Counted from the stretch's first letter, positions 16,880 through 25,301 are shown. The stretch is 64,000 bases of DNA from JAIVHA01 sp965367295 (GCA_965367295.1 CBDUHN010000002.1:1-64000); one strand, 5' to 3'. The notes: generated by a model not told the origin, from the letters alone. Numbers and translations are program-made.

Positions 16880-17893
16880 CTAGCGAGCGAGCAGTTCCTT
16901 AAGGGAATCGTCGATGAATTTCACATCGACCTGGTTGACGCCCGGGCCACCCGCGAAATGGCCCCAGATGGAAGGAATGGGACGGAATTCCGCGTTGGGC
17001 ATGCAGCTGACTTCGTACTCACAATCTTCGGGCGGGAAGTAAAGGTCCGTTTGACTGGGCATGATCATCGCCTTGCAGGTCATGGCGGCCAGGGCCTTTT
17101 CGAAGTTGCCGTTGTACTTGGGATTGGCGCTGATGTCGCCATACTGCCAGCTCCAGAGCATTGCCAGCAGGTTGTTTGCATCACGGTCCAGGAAGAACCC
17201 TTCCCAGAAGGCCACCAGGAAATCCTCCAGCGATGAATAGCCACACTGGAGATACAGCTTCTCGCGGTAGAATGCCTGCGAGAAACCCCAGCCGGCATAG
17301 ACGCGGGCCATGGCGCGCAGCCCCTTGGCTGGCGGCTCGTCATACCAGCCGTGATCCCAGGCGGCATCGGCCGTCAGTGCGGCCTTGACGCCTTCGAGAA
17401 ACACGAAGTTGTGTACCGAGGTCCTGGCCGATCCACAGAATGGTGCGATGCGCTCCACCATTTCCGGATAGAGAGCACCCCACTGGTAGGTCTGCTGTGC
17501 TCCCATGGACCAGCCGGTGACCAGGGCGATCTTCTCGATACCGAACAACTCCGTCACCAGGCGATGTTGCAAGGTTACGTTGTCGTACAGGGTGATGTTG
17601 GGGAATCGGGCCTGGTTATACGGTACCGGCGTATTGCTCGGTGAAGACGACAGGCCGTTGCCCAGCATGTTCGGGATAATGATGAAGTATTTTTCCGGGT
17701 CCAGCGCCATGCCTTTCCCGATCAGCCACTCGTTGTCATAGTGCTGACCCGAATACCAGGTTGGGTAGACAATGACATTGTCCTTGGCCGCATTCAGGGT
17801 CCCAAAGGTTTTATAGGCCAGCTTTGCATTACGCAGCGTCAAGCCGGACTGAAGGACCACATCACCTAATTCGTAAATCTTGTAATCACTCAC
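16880..17893 (-). CDS. MetX-like alpha/beta hydrolase (unknown substrate)
   Basis: 337-aa alpha/beta hydrolase of the homoserine-acetyltransferase superfamily. The catalytic triad is visible: nucleophile S129 in TGWSMG, D283 in SQTDLYF and H312 in WGHFAGG. The MetX substrate motifs are not obvious and GSARTSVHNFVFLEG is typical of a MetX-related hydrolase subgroup, so true homoserine acylation is doubtful. The start is GTG at 17893, with AGGAG eight bases upstream; the frame runs on upstream but overlaps the permease. It follows an NCS1 permease by 29 bases behind a sigma54-type promoter, so I infer a role in using an imported nitrogenous compound. Confidence 0.85.
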   Translation of the reverse strand: MSDYKIYELGDVVLQSGLTLRNAKLAYKTFGTLNAAKDNVIVYPTWYSGQHYDNEWLIGKGMALDPEKYFIIIPNMLGNGLSSSPSNTPVPYNQARFPNITLYDNVTLQHRLVTELFGIEKIALVTGWSMGAQQTYQWGALYPEMVERIAPFCGSARTSVHNFVFLEGVKAALTADAAWDHGWYDEPPAKGLRAMARVYAGWGFSQAFYREKLYLQCGYSSLEDFLVAFWEGFFLDRDANNLLAMLWSWQYGDISANPKYNGNFEKALAAMTCKAMIMPSQTDLYFPPEDCEYEVSCMPNAEFRPIPSIWGHFAGGPGVNQVDVKFIDDSLKELLAR

Positions 17894-17922
17894 TTCTACT
17901 ACTCCTACGTCGTTACGCTGAA

Positions 17923-19305
17923 CTACTCTTGAGAAACGGATTTCCGTGCATCTCCCTTCATGCCCATGATGACCAGATAGGCCAGGCCACCCACCAGTGC
18001 AGCGGAGATGGCGGTGGAAAGATGTGATGCGGATTTCTCGACGATGAATGCCACCAGGGAGCCGGCAATCCAGGCAATGAATGCCTCCGGACGCCAATCG
18101 GTGTCGATTTCCGAATCCTTGCGGGAGAAATACTGGTCAACCAGAACGATGGCGCCGATAGGCGGCACGATGATACCCAGCAGGCTGAGCCATTCGATGA
18201 AAAAGGCCCATACATTGGTTGCGGCAATCGCGATACCGATCAGGCCCAGGACTACCGCCATCAGGCGCATGTGACTTTTCAGTATGCGCGACCAGCCGGT
18301 TGCGGCGTTATAGAGGCAGTGGGAACAGACAGAACCCAGGTTCAGGAGCAGGAAAACAAACGCGATGATGGCCAACCAGCCGATTTCCGTGCCTACCATG
18401 TAGCCGAACATGTTGTCGCCACCGAAGGGGTTTGCATCGGGAACCGCCAGAGCGGCAGTCATTACGCCGCCAACCAGCATGGCAATCAGGTTGGCAAACG
18501 GAAAGGCGCTGAAGGTTGCCACCAATGAACTCTTGGTGTCGGCTGCCCAGCGATTGAAATCAGCGGATACCGTACCCGCATCAATAAACAGCGCGATAAC
18601 CACCGTCAGTCCGACGCCAAAGGCCATCGGCATTTCCGGATTGTTACCCGCATAGGAGAAAATCGCGCTCCAGGTCGTGGTGCTGGCGGCATCGAGCGCG
18701 ACCCAGCTCCCGAGTACGACAAACAGCGGTACCGAAAGGACACCGATCCAGTGCAGCCCGCGGACCCCGACAAAGGTGATGCCGATATATAGCAAGCCCG
18801 CAATCAGGGTCATTGCCACGTAATTCAATTCATAGGCGTTGCTGATCAAGGCTCCCGTGATACCCGTCTGTACGGCATACCAGCCAAGTAGCAGTGTGGA
18901 CAATAGCCCGGAGGCCAGCATGTATCCCTTACGGCCGAAGACGATGCTGGCCAACAGTGCAAAGCTGTACCCTTTGCGTGTGCCGAGAACGCCGAGTGCG
19001 CCAACATAACCCAGCATGATCAGGTTCCCGATAATCATTGCCCACAATGCGCGCGTGAAGCCCATACCCAGTACCAGAATGGAACCGGTCATGGCACCGG
19101 TGATAATCATGGGGAAGCCAAGCCAGACCATACTTACTGAAAACATGCTCCGTCGTGCTTTTTGGGGTACGGCGCAGTGCTCGTATTCCTCGCCAAGTAC
19201 GTGGTCAACCTCTTCCTCGATGTGTTCGAGTTCGTCGATGAGGTGTTCCTCGTAGGGGATGATTTTCGAGGGGTCTCCCCCGGCAGGCGCGTGCTTTTCG
19301 TACAT
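17923..19305 (-). CDS. NCS1-family nucleobase/cytosine permease-like transporter
   Basis: 460 aa, about 12 membrane helices (from residue 60 on) after a hydrophilic acidic N-terminus (IDELEHIEEEVDHVLGEEYEH). The pattern AGTVSADFNRWA in the middle and a QYFSRKDSEI segment near the end match the CodB/NCS1 cytosine-purine permease family. It would import a nucleobase-like compound by cation symport. I use the ATG at 19305, with GGAGAG five bases before it; an earlier start at 19329 has none. It is the first gene of a two-gene operon with the MetX-like hydrolase and has a sigma54-type promoter about 95 bases upstream. Confidence 0.88.
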   Translation of the reverse strand: MYEKHAPAGGDPSKIIPYEEHLIDELEHIEEEVDHVLGEEYEHCAVPQKARRSMFSVSMVWLGFPMIITGAMTGSILVLGMGFTRALWAMIIGNLIMLGYVGALGVLGTRKGYSFALLASIVFGRKGYMLASGLLSTLLLGWYAVQTGITGALISNAYELNYVAMTLIAGLLYIGITFVGVRGLHWIGVLSVPLFVVLGSWVALDAASTTTWSAIFSYAGNNPEMPMAFGVGLTVVIALFIDAGTVSADFNRWAADTKSSLVATFSAFPFANLIAMLVGGVMTAALAVPDANPFGGDNMFGYMVGTEIGWLAIIAFVFLLLNLGSVCSHCLYNAATGWSRILKSHMRLMAVVLGLIGIAIAATNVWAFFIEWLSLLGIIVPPIGAIVLVDQYFSRKDSEIDTDWRPEAFIAWIAGSLVAFIVEKSASHLSTAISAALVGGLAYLVIMGMKGDARKSVSQE

Positions 19306-19412
19306 CTGGGCTCTCCAACTACGGTGCATGGATCAAATGCCGCGACCTGCCTGACGGGCATTGCCAGGAAGCAAGACACCTCATGACAGGGGCGCAACGA
19401 CCGATGCAGTGC

Positions 19413-19428
19413 TGCAAGAGACGTACCA
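19413..19428 (-). promoter_or_regulatory. Sigma54 (RpoN)-type promoter of permease-hydrolase operon
   Basis: On the minus strand TGGTACGTCTCTTGCA matches the -24/-12 consensus TGGCACG-N4-TTGCA with one substitution (T for C). The invariant GG and GC are exactly 10 bases apart. A start near 19401 would leave a leader of about 95 bases before the permease ATG. Upstream (about 19480-19560) there are several GTGCA half-sites that an NtrC-type activator could use, but no clean palindrome. The rpoN gene itself is at 61.1-62.6 kb of this window. Confidence 0.6.
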
Positions 19429-19841
19429 TTAAATCATTAAATAGTAATAAACAGTTAAAGCAGTGGGTTATGGAGAATGGTGCAGAAAATTTTCGTGATC
19501 CACTTTCATCATTGCCCTCGGTTTGTGCATTCGGGGTGTGAACGCGGGTGCATCCTGATCAGAACAGTGCGCCAGGGCGAAGGGATGTTTGCTATGTGTG
19601 TTACCGCGTAGCGGAAAGGGCTGTGTTGACGTCTCTATGCCGTATTCGTGCATTGCCCAGGGTGATAGCCGGAAGTTGCCTGCGGCGTTCGCTCACGGGC
19701 TGCATAAACGGCTGTGATAATGGAACAGGCTTTTGATGGAATGATGCCCGGCAAGGATTTCCTTTGGCGCCAATGACGAGATAGCCTGGTTTCCAGGTAT
19801 GGAAGTTAGCGCGTAGCCCGAATGGATTCGGCCCTGCGAAA
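19429..19841. other. Intergenic gap upstream of permease operon
   Basis: About 410 bases between the sigma54-type element and the end of the NDH-2 gene. An AT-rich stretch (about 19430-19460), unusual in this GC-rich sequence, fits an upstream activation or promoter region. No coding frame here has a ribosome binding site or recognisable product. Confidence 0.45.
19811..19838 (+). repeat. Degenerate copy of dispersed palindrome
   Basis: GTAGCCCGAATGGATTCGGC carries the palindromic core CCGAATGGATTCGG, only a few bases beyond the NDH-2 stop. It resembles the window-wide family but with GG in place of TC near the centre, so membership is uncertain. Confidence 0.35.
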
Positions 19842-21161
19842 TCAGTGCAGCTTGATTTCCGGGTGTACGGTGGCGCGGAACAGGTGCGCGATGCTGAGCA
19901 TCATGGTGCGGTAGAAACCGAACAGGGCGAGCTGGTGCAGCTTGTAGAGGGACAGGTACACCATGCGGGCGAAGAAGCCTTCGATCATGACGCTGCCGGT
20001 GAGGTTGCCCATCAGGTTGCCGACGGTGCTGTACTTGCCGAGGGAAACCAGTGAGCCGTAGTCACGGTAGCGGTACATGGGCAGCTCACTGCCGTGCAGG
20101 CGCGCGCACATGGTGCGCACCAGGGTTGAAGCCTGCTGGTGGGCGGTCTGGGCACGAGGGGGTACGTTGCCCTCCTTGTCCGGATAGGGGCAGGCGGCGC
20201 AGTCACCGAAGGCGAAGATGTTTTCGTCACGGGTGGTCTGCAGGGTGGGTTTTACCACCAGCTGGTTGATGTGGTTGGTTTCCAGGCCGGCCAGGTCCTT
20301 GAGGAAATCCGGGCCCTTGATGCCGGCGGCCCACACCTTCAGGTTGGCGGTGATCTGCTTGCCGCTGGCGGTATGAATGGCCTCGGGCGTGACCTTTACC
20401 ACGCGTTCGCCCTTGTGCACTTCGATATTGAGTTTGCGCAGTTCGTCTTCGGTGGCCTGCGACAGCTTGGGCGGCAGTCCGGGCAGAATGCGGTCGGCGG
20501 CCTCGATGACACTGATCTTGATGTCGCCAGGGCTGATCTGGTCGAGGCCATAGGCCTTGAACAGGCGCGAGACCTTGTGCAGTTGCGCGGCGAGTTCCAC
20601 GCCGGTGGCCCCGCCGCCGGCGATGGCCACGTCGAGGTGCCCGGTGAGCTGGGTTTCCCCCTGGGCATGGGCGTGGGCATAGACGAAGGATTCCAGCAGG
20701 TGGTTCTGGAAGGCCTCGGCCTGCTGCTTGGTGTCGAGGAAGCGGCAATGTTCGCGCACCCCCTCGATATTGAAATCGTTGCTGACGCTGCCCACGGAAA
20801 TGATCAGCGTGTCGTAGCCGAAGCTGCGTGCCGGGATGACCTCCGCGCCGTTGCTGTTGTGGGTGGGGGCGACCTGGATTTCATGTTTGTCGCGGTCCAG
20901 GCCCACCATGCGGCCGTGCCGGAAACGGAAGTGGTTCTTGGCGCCCTGGGCCAGGTATTCGAGCTGGTTCTCGTAGGAATCAAAGGTGCCGGCGGCGACT
21001 TCGTGCAGCAGCGGTTTCCAGATGTGGGTGCGGGAACTGTCCACCAGCGTGATGCTGGCCTTTCCGGATTTGCCGACCTTCCTGCCCAGCTTGGTGGCGA
21101 GTTCCAGACCGCCGGCGCCGCCGCCGACGATTACGATGCGATGGGGTGTGGCTGAACTCAT
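19842..21161 (-). CDS. ndh: Type II NADH dehydrogenase-like FAD oxidoreductase
   Basis: 439-aa two-dinucleotide-fold flavoprotein. The FAD motif is IVIVGGGAGGLELATKLG at the N-terminus, the NAD(P) motif VAIAGGGATGVELAAQL lies near residue 178, and the second FAD contact is IFAFGDCAAC near 322. The C-terminal amphipathic region (LYKLHQLALFGFYRTM) is typical for membrane anchoring of NDH-2. It oxidises NADH and reduces quinone without pumping protons. The ATG at 21161 is chosen because the flavin motif starts nine residues later. It lies beside sthA on the same strand (about 200 bases apart), so both act on pyridine nucleotide balance. Sulfide:quinone oxidoreductase is less likely, since its cysteines are absent. 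Confidence 0.88.
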   Translation of the reverse strand: MSSATPHRIVIVGGGAGGLELATKLGRKVGKSGKASITLVDSSRTHIWKPLLHEVAAGTFDSYENQLEYLAQGAKNHFRFRHGRMVGLDRDKHEIQVAPTHNSNGAEVIPARSFGYDTLIISVGSVSNDFNIEGVREHCRFLDTKQQAEAFQNHLLESFVYAHAHAQGETQLTGHLDVAIAGGGATGVELAAQLHKVSRLFKAYGLDQISPGDIKISVIEAADRILPGLPPKLSQATEDELRKLNIEVHKGERVVKVTPEAIHTASGKQITANLKVWAAGIKGPDFLKDLAGLETNHINQLVVKPTLQTTRDENIFAFGDCAACPYPDKEGNVPPRAQTAHQQASTLVRTMCARLHGSELPMYRYRDYGSLVSLGKYSTVGNLMGNLTGSVMIEGFFARMVYLSLYKLHQLALFGFYRTMMLSIAHLFRATVHPEIKLH

Positions 21162-21335
21162 ACGGGTTCCTGGATCGGTATGGTTGTTTTTGTCATTGCG
21201 CGAAATATTAGCATTACATTGATTGCTTATATAGCATGAATTCCGCAATCCAGAACCTTTTCCTCACTGTGCACAAGGATGGTTCAGTACCCCCAGTGCA
21301 GGCACAGATTTGTGGCAGCGGCGGGTTGATGGAAT

Positions 21336-21355
21336 TATCCGAATTCATTCGGACA
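21336..21355 (+). repeat. Dispersed palindromic repeat copy
   Basis: TCCGAATTCATTCGGA, a palindrome apart from its centre, directly beyond the sthA stop (21364). Same core as the copies near rnpB, holA and yjgA. Confidence 0.65.
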
Positions 21356-21363
21356 GTGATCCC

Positions 21364-22767
21364 TCACTGCCCCAGCTGTGTCAGGCACTCCAACGCGGCG
21401 GCCTTGTAGCACTGGGCCAGGGTAGGGTAGTTGAACACCGTGGCGGCCAGCACATCCACGGTGGCATGGCAGGTCATGGCCATCTGGCCCACATGCACCA
21501 ATTCGCTGGCGGACTCGCCGATGATGTGCACACCGAGAATCGCGTGGCTGCCACGGTCCACCAGCAGTTTCAACAGGCCGTGTTCGTTGCCGATGATCTG
21601 GCCGCGGGCGGTTTCCGCGTAACGGGCATGGCCAGCTACATACTGCGCACCACGGGCTTGCAGCTCGCGTTCGGTTTCGCCCACGTAGGACACTTCCGGA
21701 ATGGTGTAGATGGCCATGGGCAGGGGACCGCTGCCACGTGCCCGTTCACGGTTGAAGGCATGCTGGGCGGCCATGCGTCCCTGTTCCATGGCGGTGGCGG
21801 CCAGTGAGGGCCGGCCGGCAAGGTCACCGACGATATAGATATGTGCCTGCGTGGTCTGGTGCTGCTCGTTGATGCGCACCCATCCCTGGTCGTCGGCCAC
21901 GAGGCCAGCCCTTTCCAGCTCCAGGCCGGTGTAATTGGGTTCGCGACCCAGTGCATAGAGCAGGCTGTCGGCCTGCAGGGTTTCACCGCTGTCGGTAGTG
22001 ACAAGGACGGCACTGTGATCCTCGTTGTGGGTGATCTGTTCCACCCGCGTCTGCATGCGCAGGCTGATGCCCATGTCGCGGAAATCCTCGGCCAGTTGGC
22101 TGGCGATGTCATCATCGAGGTAGGCCAGCAGTTGGGCATGGGAATCGATCAGCGTCACCTGCACCCCCAGCGGGGCAAACATGGTAGCGAATTCGCAGGC
22201 GATCACTCCACCGCCAACCACGATCAGCGAGGCGGGCAGGCGGCGCATTTTCAGAATGGAGCTGGAGTCGAGAACCCGTTCCTTGTCGAAGGGTACATTC
22301 TGCGGTCGTCGTGGTCGTGACCCGGTGGCCAGCACGATGAAGTCTGCACTGAGTGACTGTCGGTCGCCGCGTGGGCTGGTGATGTGCAGGGTATGGGCGT
22401 CGACAAAACCCGCTTCGCCGGGAATCAGGGTGATGCCCTCCTTCATCAGTCTTCCGAGTAGCTGAGTTTCCTTGCGTTCCACCACGCGGTCTTTCTGGCT
22501 CAGGGCCTCGACGAGAAACTCCGGCTCGCTGGCGACGGGACGTTGCCGGGTGCGACGCATGCCGAGCTGGGCGGAACGGGAGGTGAGGTAGGCGGCTTCG
22601 CGCAGCGCCTTGCTGGGGATGGTACCGGTCTGCAGGCTGACCCCACCGACATAGGGTTTGCGTTCGATGAGCCCGACACGTTTGCCGAGTTTGGCCGCGG
22701 TGATGGCGGCGGCCTGACCACCGGGGCCGGAACCGATCACCAGCAGATCGTAGTCGTGGTTGGTCAT
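21364..22767 (-). CDS. sthA: Soluble pyridine nucleotide transhydrogenase
   Basis: 467-aa flavoprotein disulfide-reductase-family enzyme that interconverts NADPH and NADH. The FAD motif is VIGSGPGGQAAAITAAKLG. The redox cysteines of lipoamide dehydrogenase are replaced in VGGVSLQTGTIPSKALREA, as expected for SthA. The NAD(P) motif is VVGGGVIACEFATMFAPLG, and the C-terminal dimer domain contains HIIGESASELVHVGQMAM. The length and start match E. coli SthA. It is upstream of NDH-2 on the same strand with a repeat copy between them, so they may be transcribed separately. Confidence 0.96.
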   Translation of the reverse strand: MTNHDYDLLVIGSGPGGQAAAITAAKLGKRVGLIERKPYVGGVSLQTGTIPSKALREAAYLTSRSAQLGMRRTRQRPVASEPEFLVEALSQKDRVVERKETQLLGRLMKEGITLIPGEAGFVDAHTLHITSPRGDRQSLSADFIVLATGSRPRRPQNVPFDKERVLDSSSILKMRRLPASLIVVGGGVIACEFATMFAPLGVQVTLIDSHAQLLAYLDDDIASQLAEDFRDMGISLRMQTRVEQITHNEDHSAVLVTTDSGETLQADSLLYALGREPNYTGLELERAGLVADDQGWVRINEQHQTTQAHIYIVGDLAGRPSLAATAMEQGRMAAQHAFNRERARGSGPLPMAIYTIPEVSYVGETERELQARGAQYVAGHARYAETARGQIIGNEHGLLKLLVDRGSHAILGVHIIGESASELVHVGQMAMTCHATVDVLAATVFNYPTLAQCYKAAALECLTQLGQ

Positions 22768-22855
22768 GGAAAGGTCCTGCTTGGGTGCGTCATGTGCCTG
22801 CTATCTTGGCAAACAATGGGCGGAAGTGCCATGTGGGGGCTGGGTGCCGGATTTT

Positions 22856-22881
22856 GGTAGGTGCGACAAATTCGCATTGCC
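22856..22881 (+). repeat. Dispersed palindromic repeat copy (left outer)
   Basis: GGTAGGTGCGACAAATTCGC, a variant of the family with GCGA...TCGC arms, 15 bases before a second copy in inverse orientation. Confidence 0.5.
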
Positions 22882-22894
22882 ACCACCGATGACC

Positions 22895-22920
22895 GCGTCC
22901 GAATGAATTCAGGCCTACAA
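22895..22920 (-). repeat. Dispersed palindromic repeat copy (inverse)
   Basis: Read on the minus strand it is TTGTAGGCCTGAATTCATTC followed by GGACG. It abuts the left 81-nt arm of the large inverted repeat. Confidence 0.6.
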
Positions 22921-22999
22921 GGGCCGACCGCAGCGTTTACAGCCTGCCCATACTATCCGGATGGCACCCGGGCCCCGTTGGCGCCGCCGAGCATCGCAG
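22919..22999 (+). repeat. Left arm of large inverted repeat (81 nt)
   Basis: From AAGGGCCGACCGCAGCG to GCCGAGCATCGCAG. Its reverse complement recurs at 23520-23600 with one difference (C at 22965 where the other copy implies T). The 520 bases between the arms hold further partly matching inverted segments, such as GAGAAGCGCAGGG and the two palindromes below. There is no transposase and no recognisable coding sequence. Confidence 0.9.
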
Positions 23000-23152
23000 C
23001 CGGTTTGCGGGAAAGCGAGCCCCGCTGTTTGAGCTGGATTTGCAAGCTGCGCTAGCGGTGCAGCCAATCCTGCGAGTTGGGCGAGCGCGCAAACCGGCGA
23101 GAAGCGCAGGGAACCCGCGCAGCAGGCGGGACCGTCGGGTGGCCTTCTCTTT

Positions 23153-23188
23153 GGTTACTTTCTCTTGGCCATGCAAGAGAAAGTAACC
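23153..23188. repeat. 15-bp perfect hairpin (left inner palindrome)
   Basis: GGTTACTTTCTCTTG, loop GCCATG, then CAAGAGAAAGTAACC. It is followed by CCGCCCGGCAAAGGGCGG. I recall similar TTACTTTC...GAAAGTAA palindromes in intergenic repeats of various beta- and gammaproteobacteria. Confidence 0.85.
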
Positions 23189-23277
23189 CGCCCGGCAAAG
23201 GGCGGAAGGAAGGTATTGGACCGGCAAGCAAATTCGGAAAATTGATATGCTGGAGCGGTTAGAAACACGGGAGAGCG

Positions 23278-23305
23278 CCTGCAGGCGCCGAATTCACTTG
23301 GACGG
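23278..23305 (+). repeat. Dispersed palindromic repeat copy (centre of island)
   Basis: CCTGCAGGCGCCGAATTCAC followed by TTGGACGG, a degraded copy of the family in the middle of the inverted-repeat island. Confidence 0.4.
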
Positions 23306-23362
23306 GGTTTATTTCAGTTTGCCTGCCACTTTGAAATCTCCCTTTCGCCCTTTGCCGGGCGA

Positions 23363-23396
23363 GCCACTTTTCTTTGCTCCGCCAAAGAAAAGTGGC
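23363..23396. repeat. 14-bp perfect hairpin (right inner palindrome)
   Basis: GCCACTTTTCTTTG, loop CTCCGC, then CAAAGAAAAGTGGC. It mirrors the left inner palindrome within the larger inverted repeat, although the two differ in sequence. Confidence 0.85.
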
Positions 23397-23519
23397 CAAA
23401 AGAAAGGCGGCCCGACGGCTTGCGGGCTGCGCCCGTACCCTGCGCTTCTCGGCCAAACCGGCGCGCGCAAAACTCGCCACTGCGCGGCTCAGACAGTTGC
23501 GCGCTTCTCCCGGTCTGGC

Positions 23520-23600
23520 CTGCGATGCTCGGCGGCGCCAACGGGGCCCGGGTACCATCCGGATAGTATGGGCAGGCTGTAAACGCTGCGGTCGGCCCTT
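23520..23600 (-). repeat. Right arm of large inverted repeat (81 nt)
   Basis: Reverse complement of 22919-22999 with a single mismatch. It ends 40 bases before the batD stop. Confidence 0.9.
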
Positions 23601-23602
23601 AT

Positions 23603-23624
23603 CGATCCAAATTTATTCGGATGC
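23603..23624 (-). repeat. Dispersed palindromic repeat copy (right outer)
   Basis: On the minus strand TTGCATCCGAATAAATTTGG, a degraded copy abutting the right arm, so both outer ends of the island carry a copy of the small palindrome. Confidence 0.45.
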
Positions 23625-23639
23625 AACCCAGGATAATCC

Positions 23640-25301
23640 CTAGCGCTGCGGATGCAGGGACGCGAGTACGCTGCCATGGTCAGGGGCTTTTGCCGCGGCT
23701 TTCCTGCGCCACTGTTCTGCTGCCTGCAATAAGGAAGCGCCATTCCATGGGTCCGGGTGCGGGGCATAGAGGCAGCGACTCAGTTCCTGTAGCGCAGTGG
23801 CGAATTCCGTATCCACCCGCCCGGCGATGGCACCGAGACTGGTGGGCGGCTGTTCCGGCCAGCGACTGGCGGCCCAGTGCAACAGGGCCGTCTTGCAGGC
23901 AGCGGCATCGTTGCGCTTGCAGGCGCGTTGCACCGGGCGGAAACCGGAGTGCGGTGCGCGGCTGGCCATGCCCCGTGGCCGGTGCGCACCCAGCCACCAG
24001 GCCAGTGCGGTTACGCCCCAGCCCAGTGCCAGCAGCAGGCTCAGCCAGGGCCACAGGCCCGCACCCTTGTCGTGCGGCATGCTGGACGGTGCCGGTGTGG
24101 TGGTCGGGGGTGCCACCGGTGCGGGTTCGGCAGGCAGTGACACGGGCGGTGGCGCGGTATCACCGGCGGCGATCACGTCGATACTGCGCGCCGGGATACG
24201 GGCGATTTCCTGCTGGCCGGTGGTGATGTTCCACCAGGGAATCTCGATGGCTGGCAGGGTGAAGCGTCCGGGCCGCGTGGGCATCAGGGCGATTTTTTCC
24301 TGCCGGATACCGGTAAGCCCGTCCTGCTGCGTATCATCCTTGAGCAGCGGTTGATCCGGGTAGGCCTTGATCCCCCCCGGTAGTTGCGTGGCCAGTTCCG
24401 GCAACTGGGCGGCGGTGAGTCCTTTGGCCATCAGGGTCAGTGTACGTGTAACCGGTTCACCGACGGTGAACCGGGGCGGGTCCTGTGGCCATTCCTCCAC
24501 CAGTCGCAACTCCTCACTGGGCAGCCAGGGATGGGGCGCATGGGCAGGTACCGGCAATACCGTCACCTGGTAGCGCTCTGAACTCAGTCGTTTGGATTTG
24601 AGTACGTCGTTGAAGGCGAAACGGCTGCCTTCGAGGATCTGGCCCTGAAACACTGTTGGTTCCAGGGTCAGGGTGCCGCTTTGTTGCGGATAGATCGCAT
24701 AGCGCCGTTCCACTACCGTATAGCGTACGCCATTGCGCATGGTGTCATAGCCGTGATCCTCACCGAGTTTTTCCACCATTGCTTCGACACCACTGAGTTT
24801 TGGTTCACTCAGGCTGCCACTGCGCAGGTTTACCGAACGCAGCAGGCGTACGGTGTAGAGCAGCTGGGCCTGAACGTAGGTCTTTCGAGGTGTCAGCTCC
24901 GTCTCCAGAAACAGCGGGCCGCCGGGTTCGTTGGAGGATACGACCTCCTTGCCTACTTCCAGCGCCAGGGGATTGCTGCGGTCCTCGCCGAAGGCGATGG
25001 CGGGAATGGTGTAGTTGCCGGGCTCGCGCGCCATGAGGGTGAGCTCGTATTGCTTGCTGCGTGTCATGTTGCCGTTGACGATCTGGATACGGCTGCTCTG
25101 CGAGCGGTTGAGAATGTCGAAGAAGGTTTCCAGGGGTGAGAAATCCGGCTCGCCATCCTGGTCGCCCTGCACATCGAAACTGAGCTGAAAGGATTCGTTC
25201 AGGCTCACGGGATTGCGGTCCAGGTGTGCCTCGATGGTGGCGGACCAGGCGGTGGCCCAGCTGACGCTGAGCAGCAGGATCATCAGAATACGCCTTACCA
25301 T
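23640..25301 (-). CDS. batD: BatD family protein (DUF/oxygen tolerance)
   Basis: 553 aa. A signal peptide (ending ATAWSA) is followed by a large periplasmic BatD region of beta-rich repeats (ALVVLDRNPVSLNESF-like opening EAHLDRNPVSLNESFQLSF), a single membrane helix near residue 440 (WPWLSLLLALGWGVTALAWW) and a cytoplasmic tail of about 100 residues. BatD proteins go with MoxR AAA ATPases and VWA proteins in the Bat (Bacteroides aerotolerance-like) operon; the molecular role is unknown. It is the last gene of the operon and overlaps the upstream VWA-TPR gene by seven bases. The inverted-repeat island follows its stop. Confidence 0.88.
   Translation of the reverse strand: MVRRILMILLLSVSWATAWSATIEAHLDRNPVSLNESFQLSFDVQGDQDGEPDFSPLETFFDILNRSQSSRIQIVNGNMTRSKQYELTLMAREPGNYTIPAIAFGEDRSNPLALEVGKEVVSSNEPGGPLFLETELTPRKTYVQAQLLYTVRLLRSVNLRSGSLSEPKLSGVEAMVEKLGEDHGYDTMRNGVRYTVVERRYAIYPQQSGTLTLEPTVFQGQILEGSRFAFNDVLKSKRLSSERYQVTVLPVPAHAPHPWLPSEELRLVEEWPQDPPRFTVGEPVTRTLTLMAKGLTAAQLPELATQLPGGIKAYPDQPLLKDDTQQDGLTGIRQEKIALMPTRPGRFTLPAIEIPWWNITTGQQEIARIPARSIDVIAAGDTAPPPVSLPAEPAPVAPPTTTPAPSSMPHDKGAGLWPWLSLLLALGWGVTALAWWLGAHRPRGMASRAPHSGFRPVQRACKRNDAAACKTALLHWAASRWPEQPPTSLGAIAGRVDTEFATALQELSRCLYAPHPDPWNGASLLQAAEQWRRKAAAKAPDHGSVLASLHPQR

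Noticed and set aside
16880..17893. Naming the alpha/beta hydrolase as homoserine O-acetyltransferase
   Set aside because: Superfamily and triad fit, but partner genes and motifs fit a different hydrolase subgroup, so the methionine pathway name is not supported.
19468..19653. 61-codon minus-strand frame in the permease upstream gap
   Set aside because: No ribosome binding site, no family, and it covers the likely activator region.
22861..23767. Several short frames in the inverted-repeat island
   Set aside because: Frames on both strands follow the repeats; no ribosome binding site and low-complexity products.
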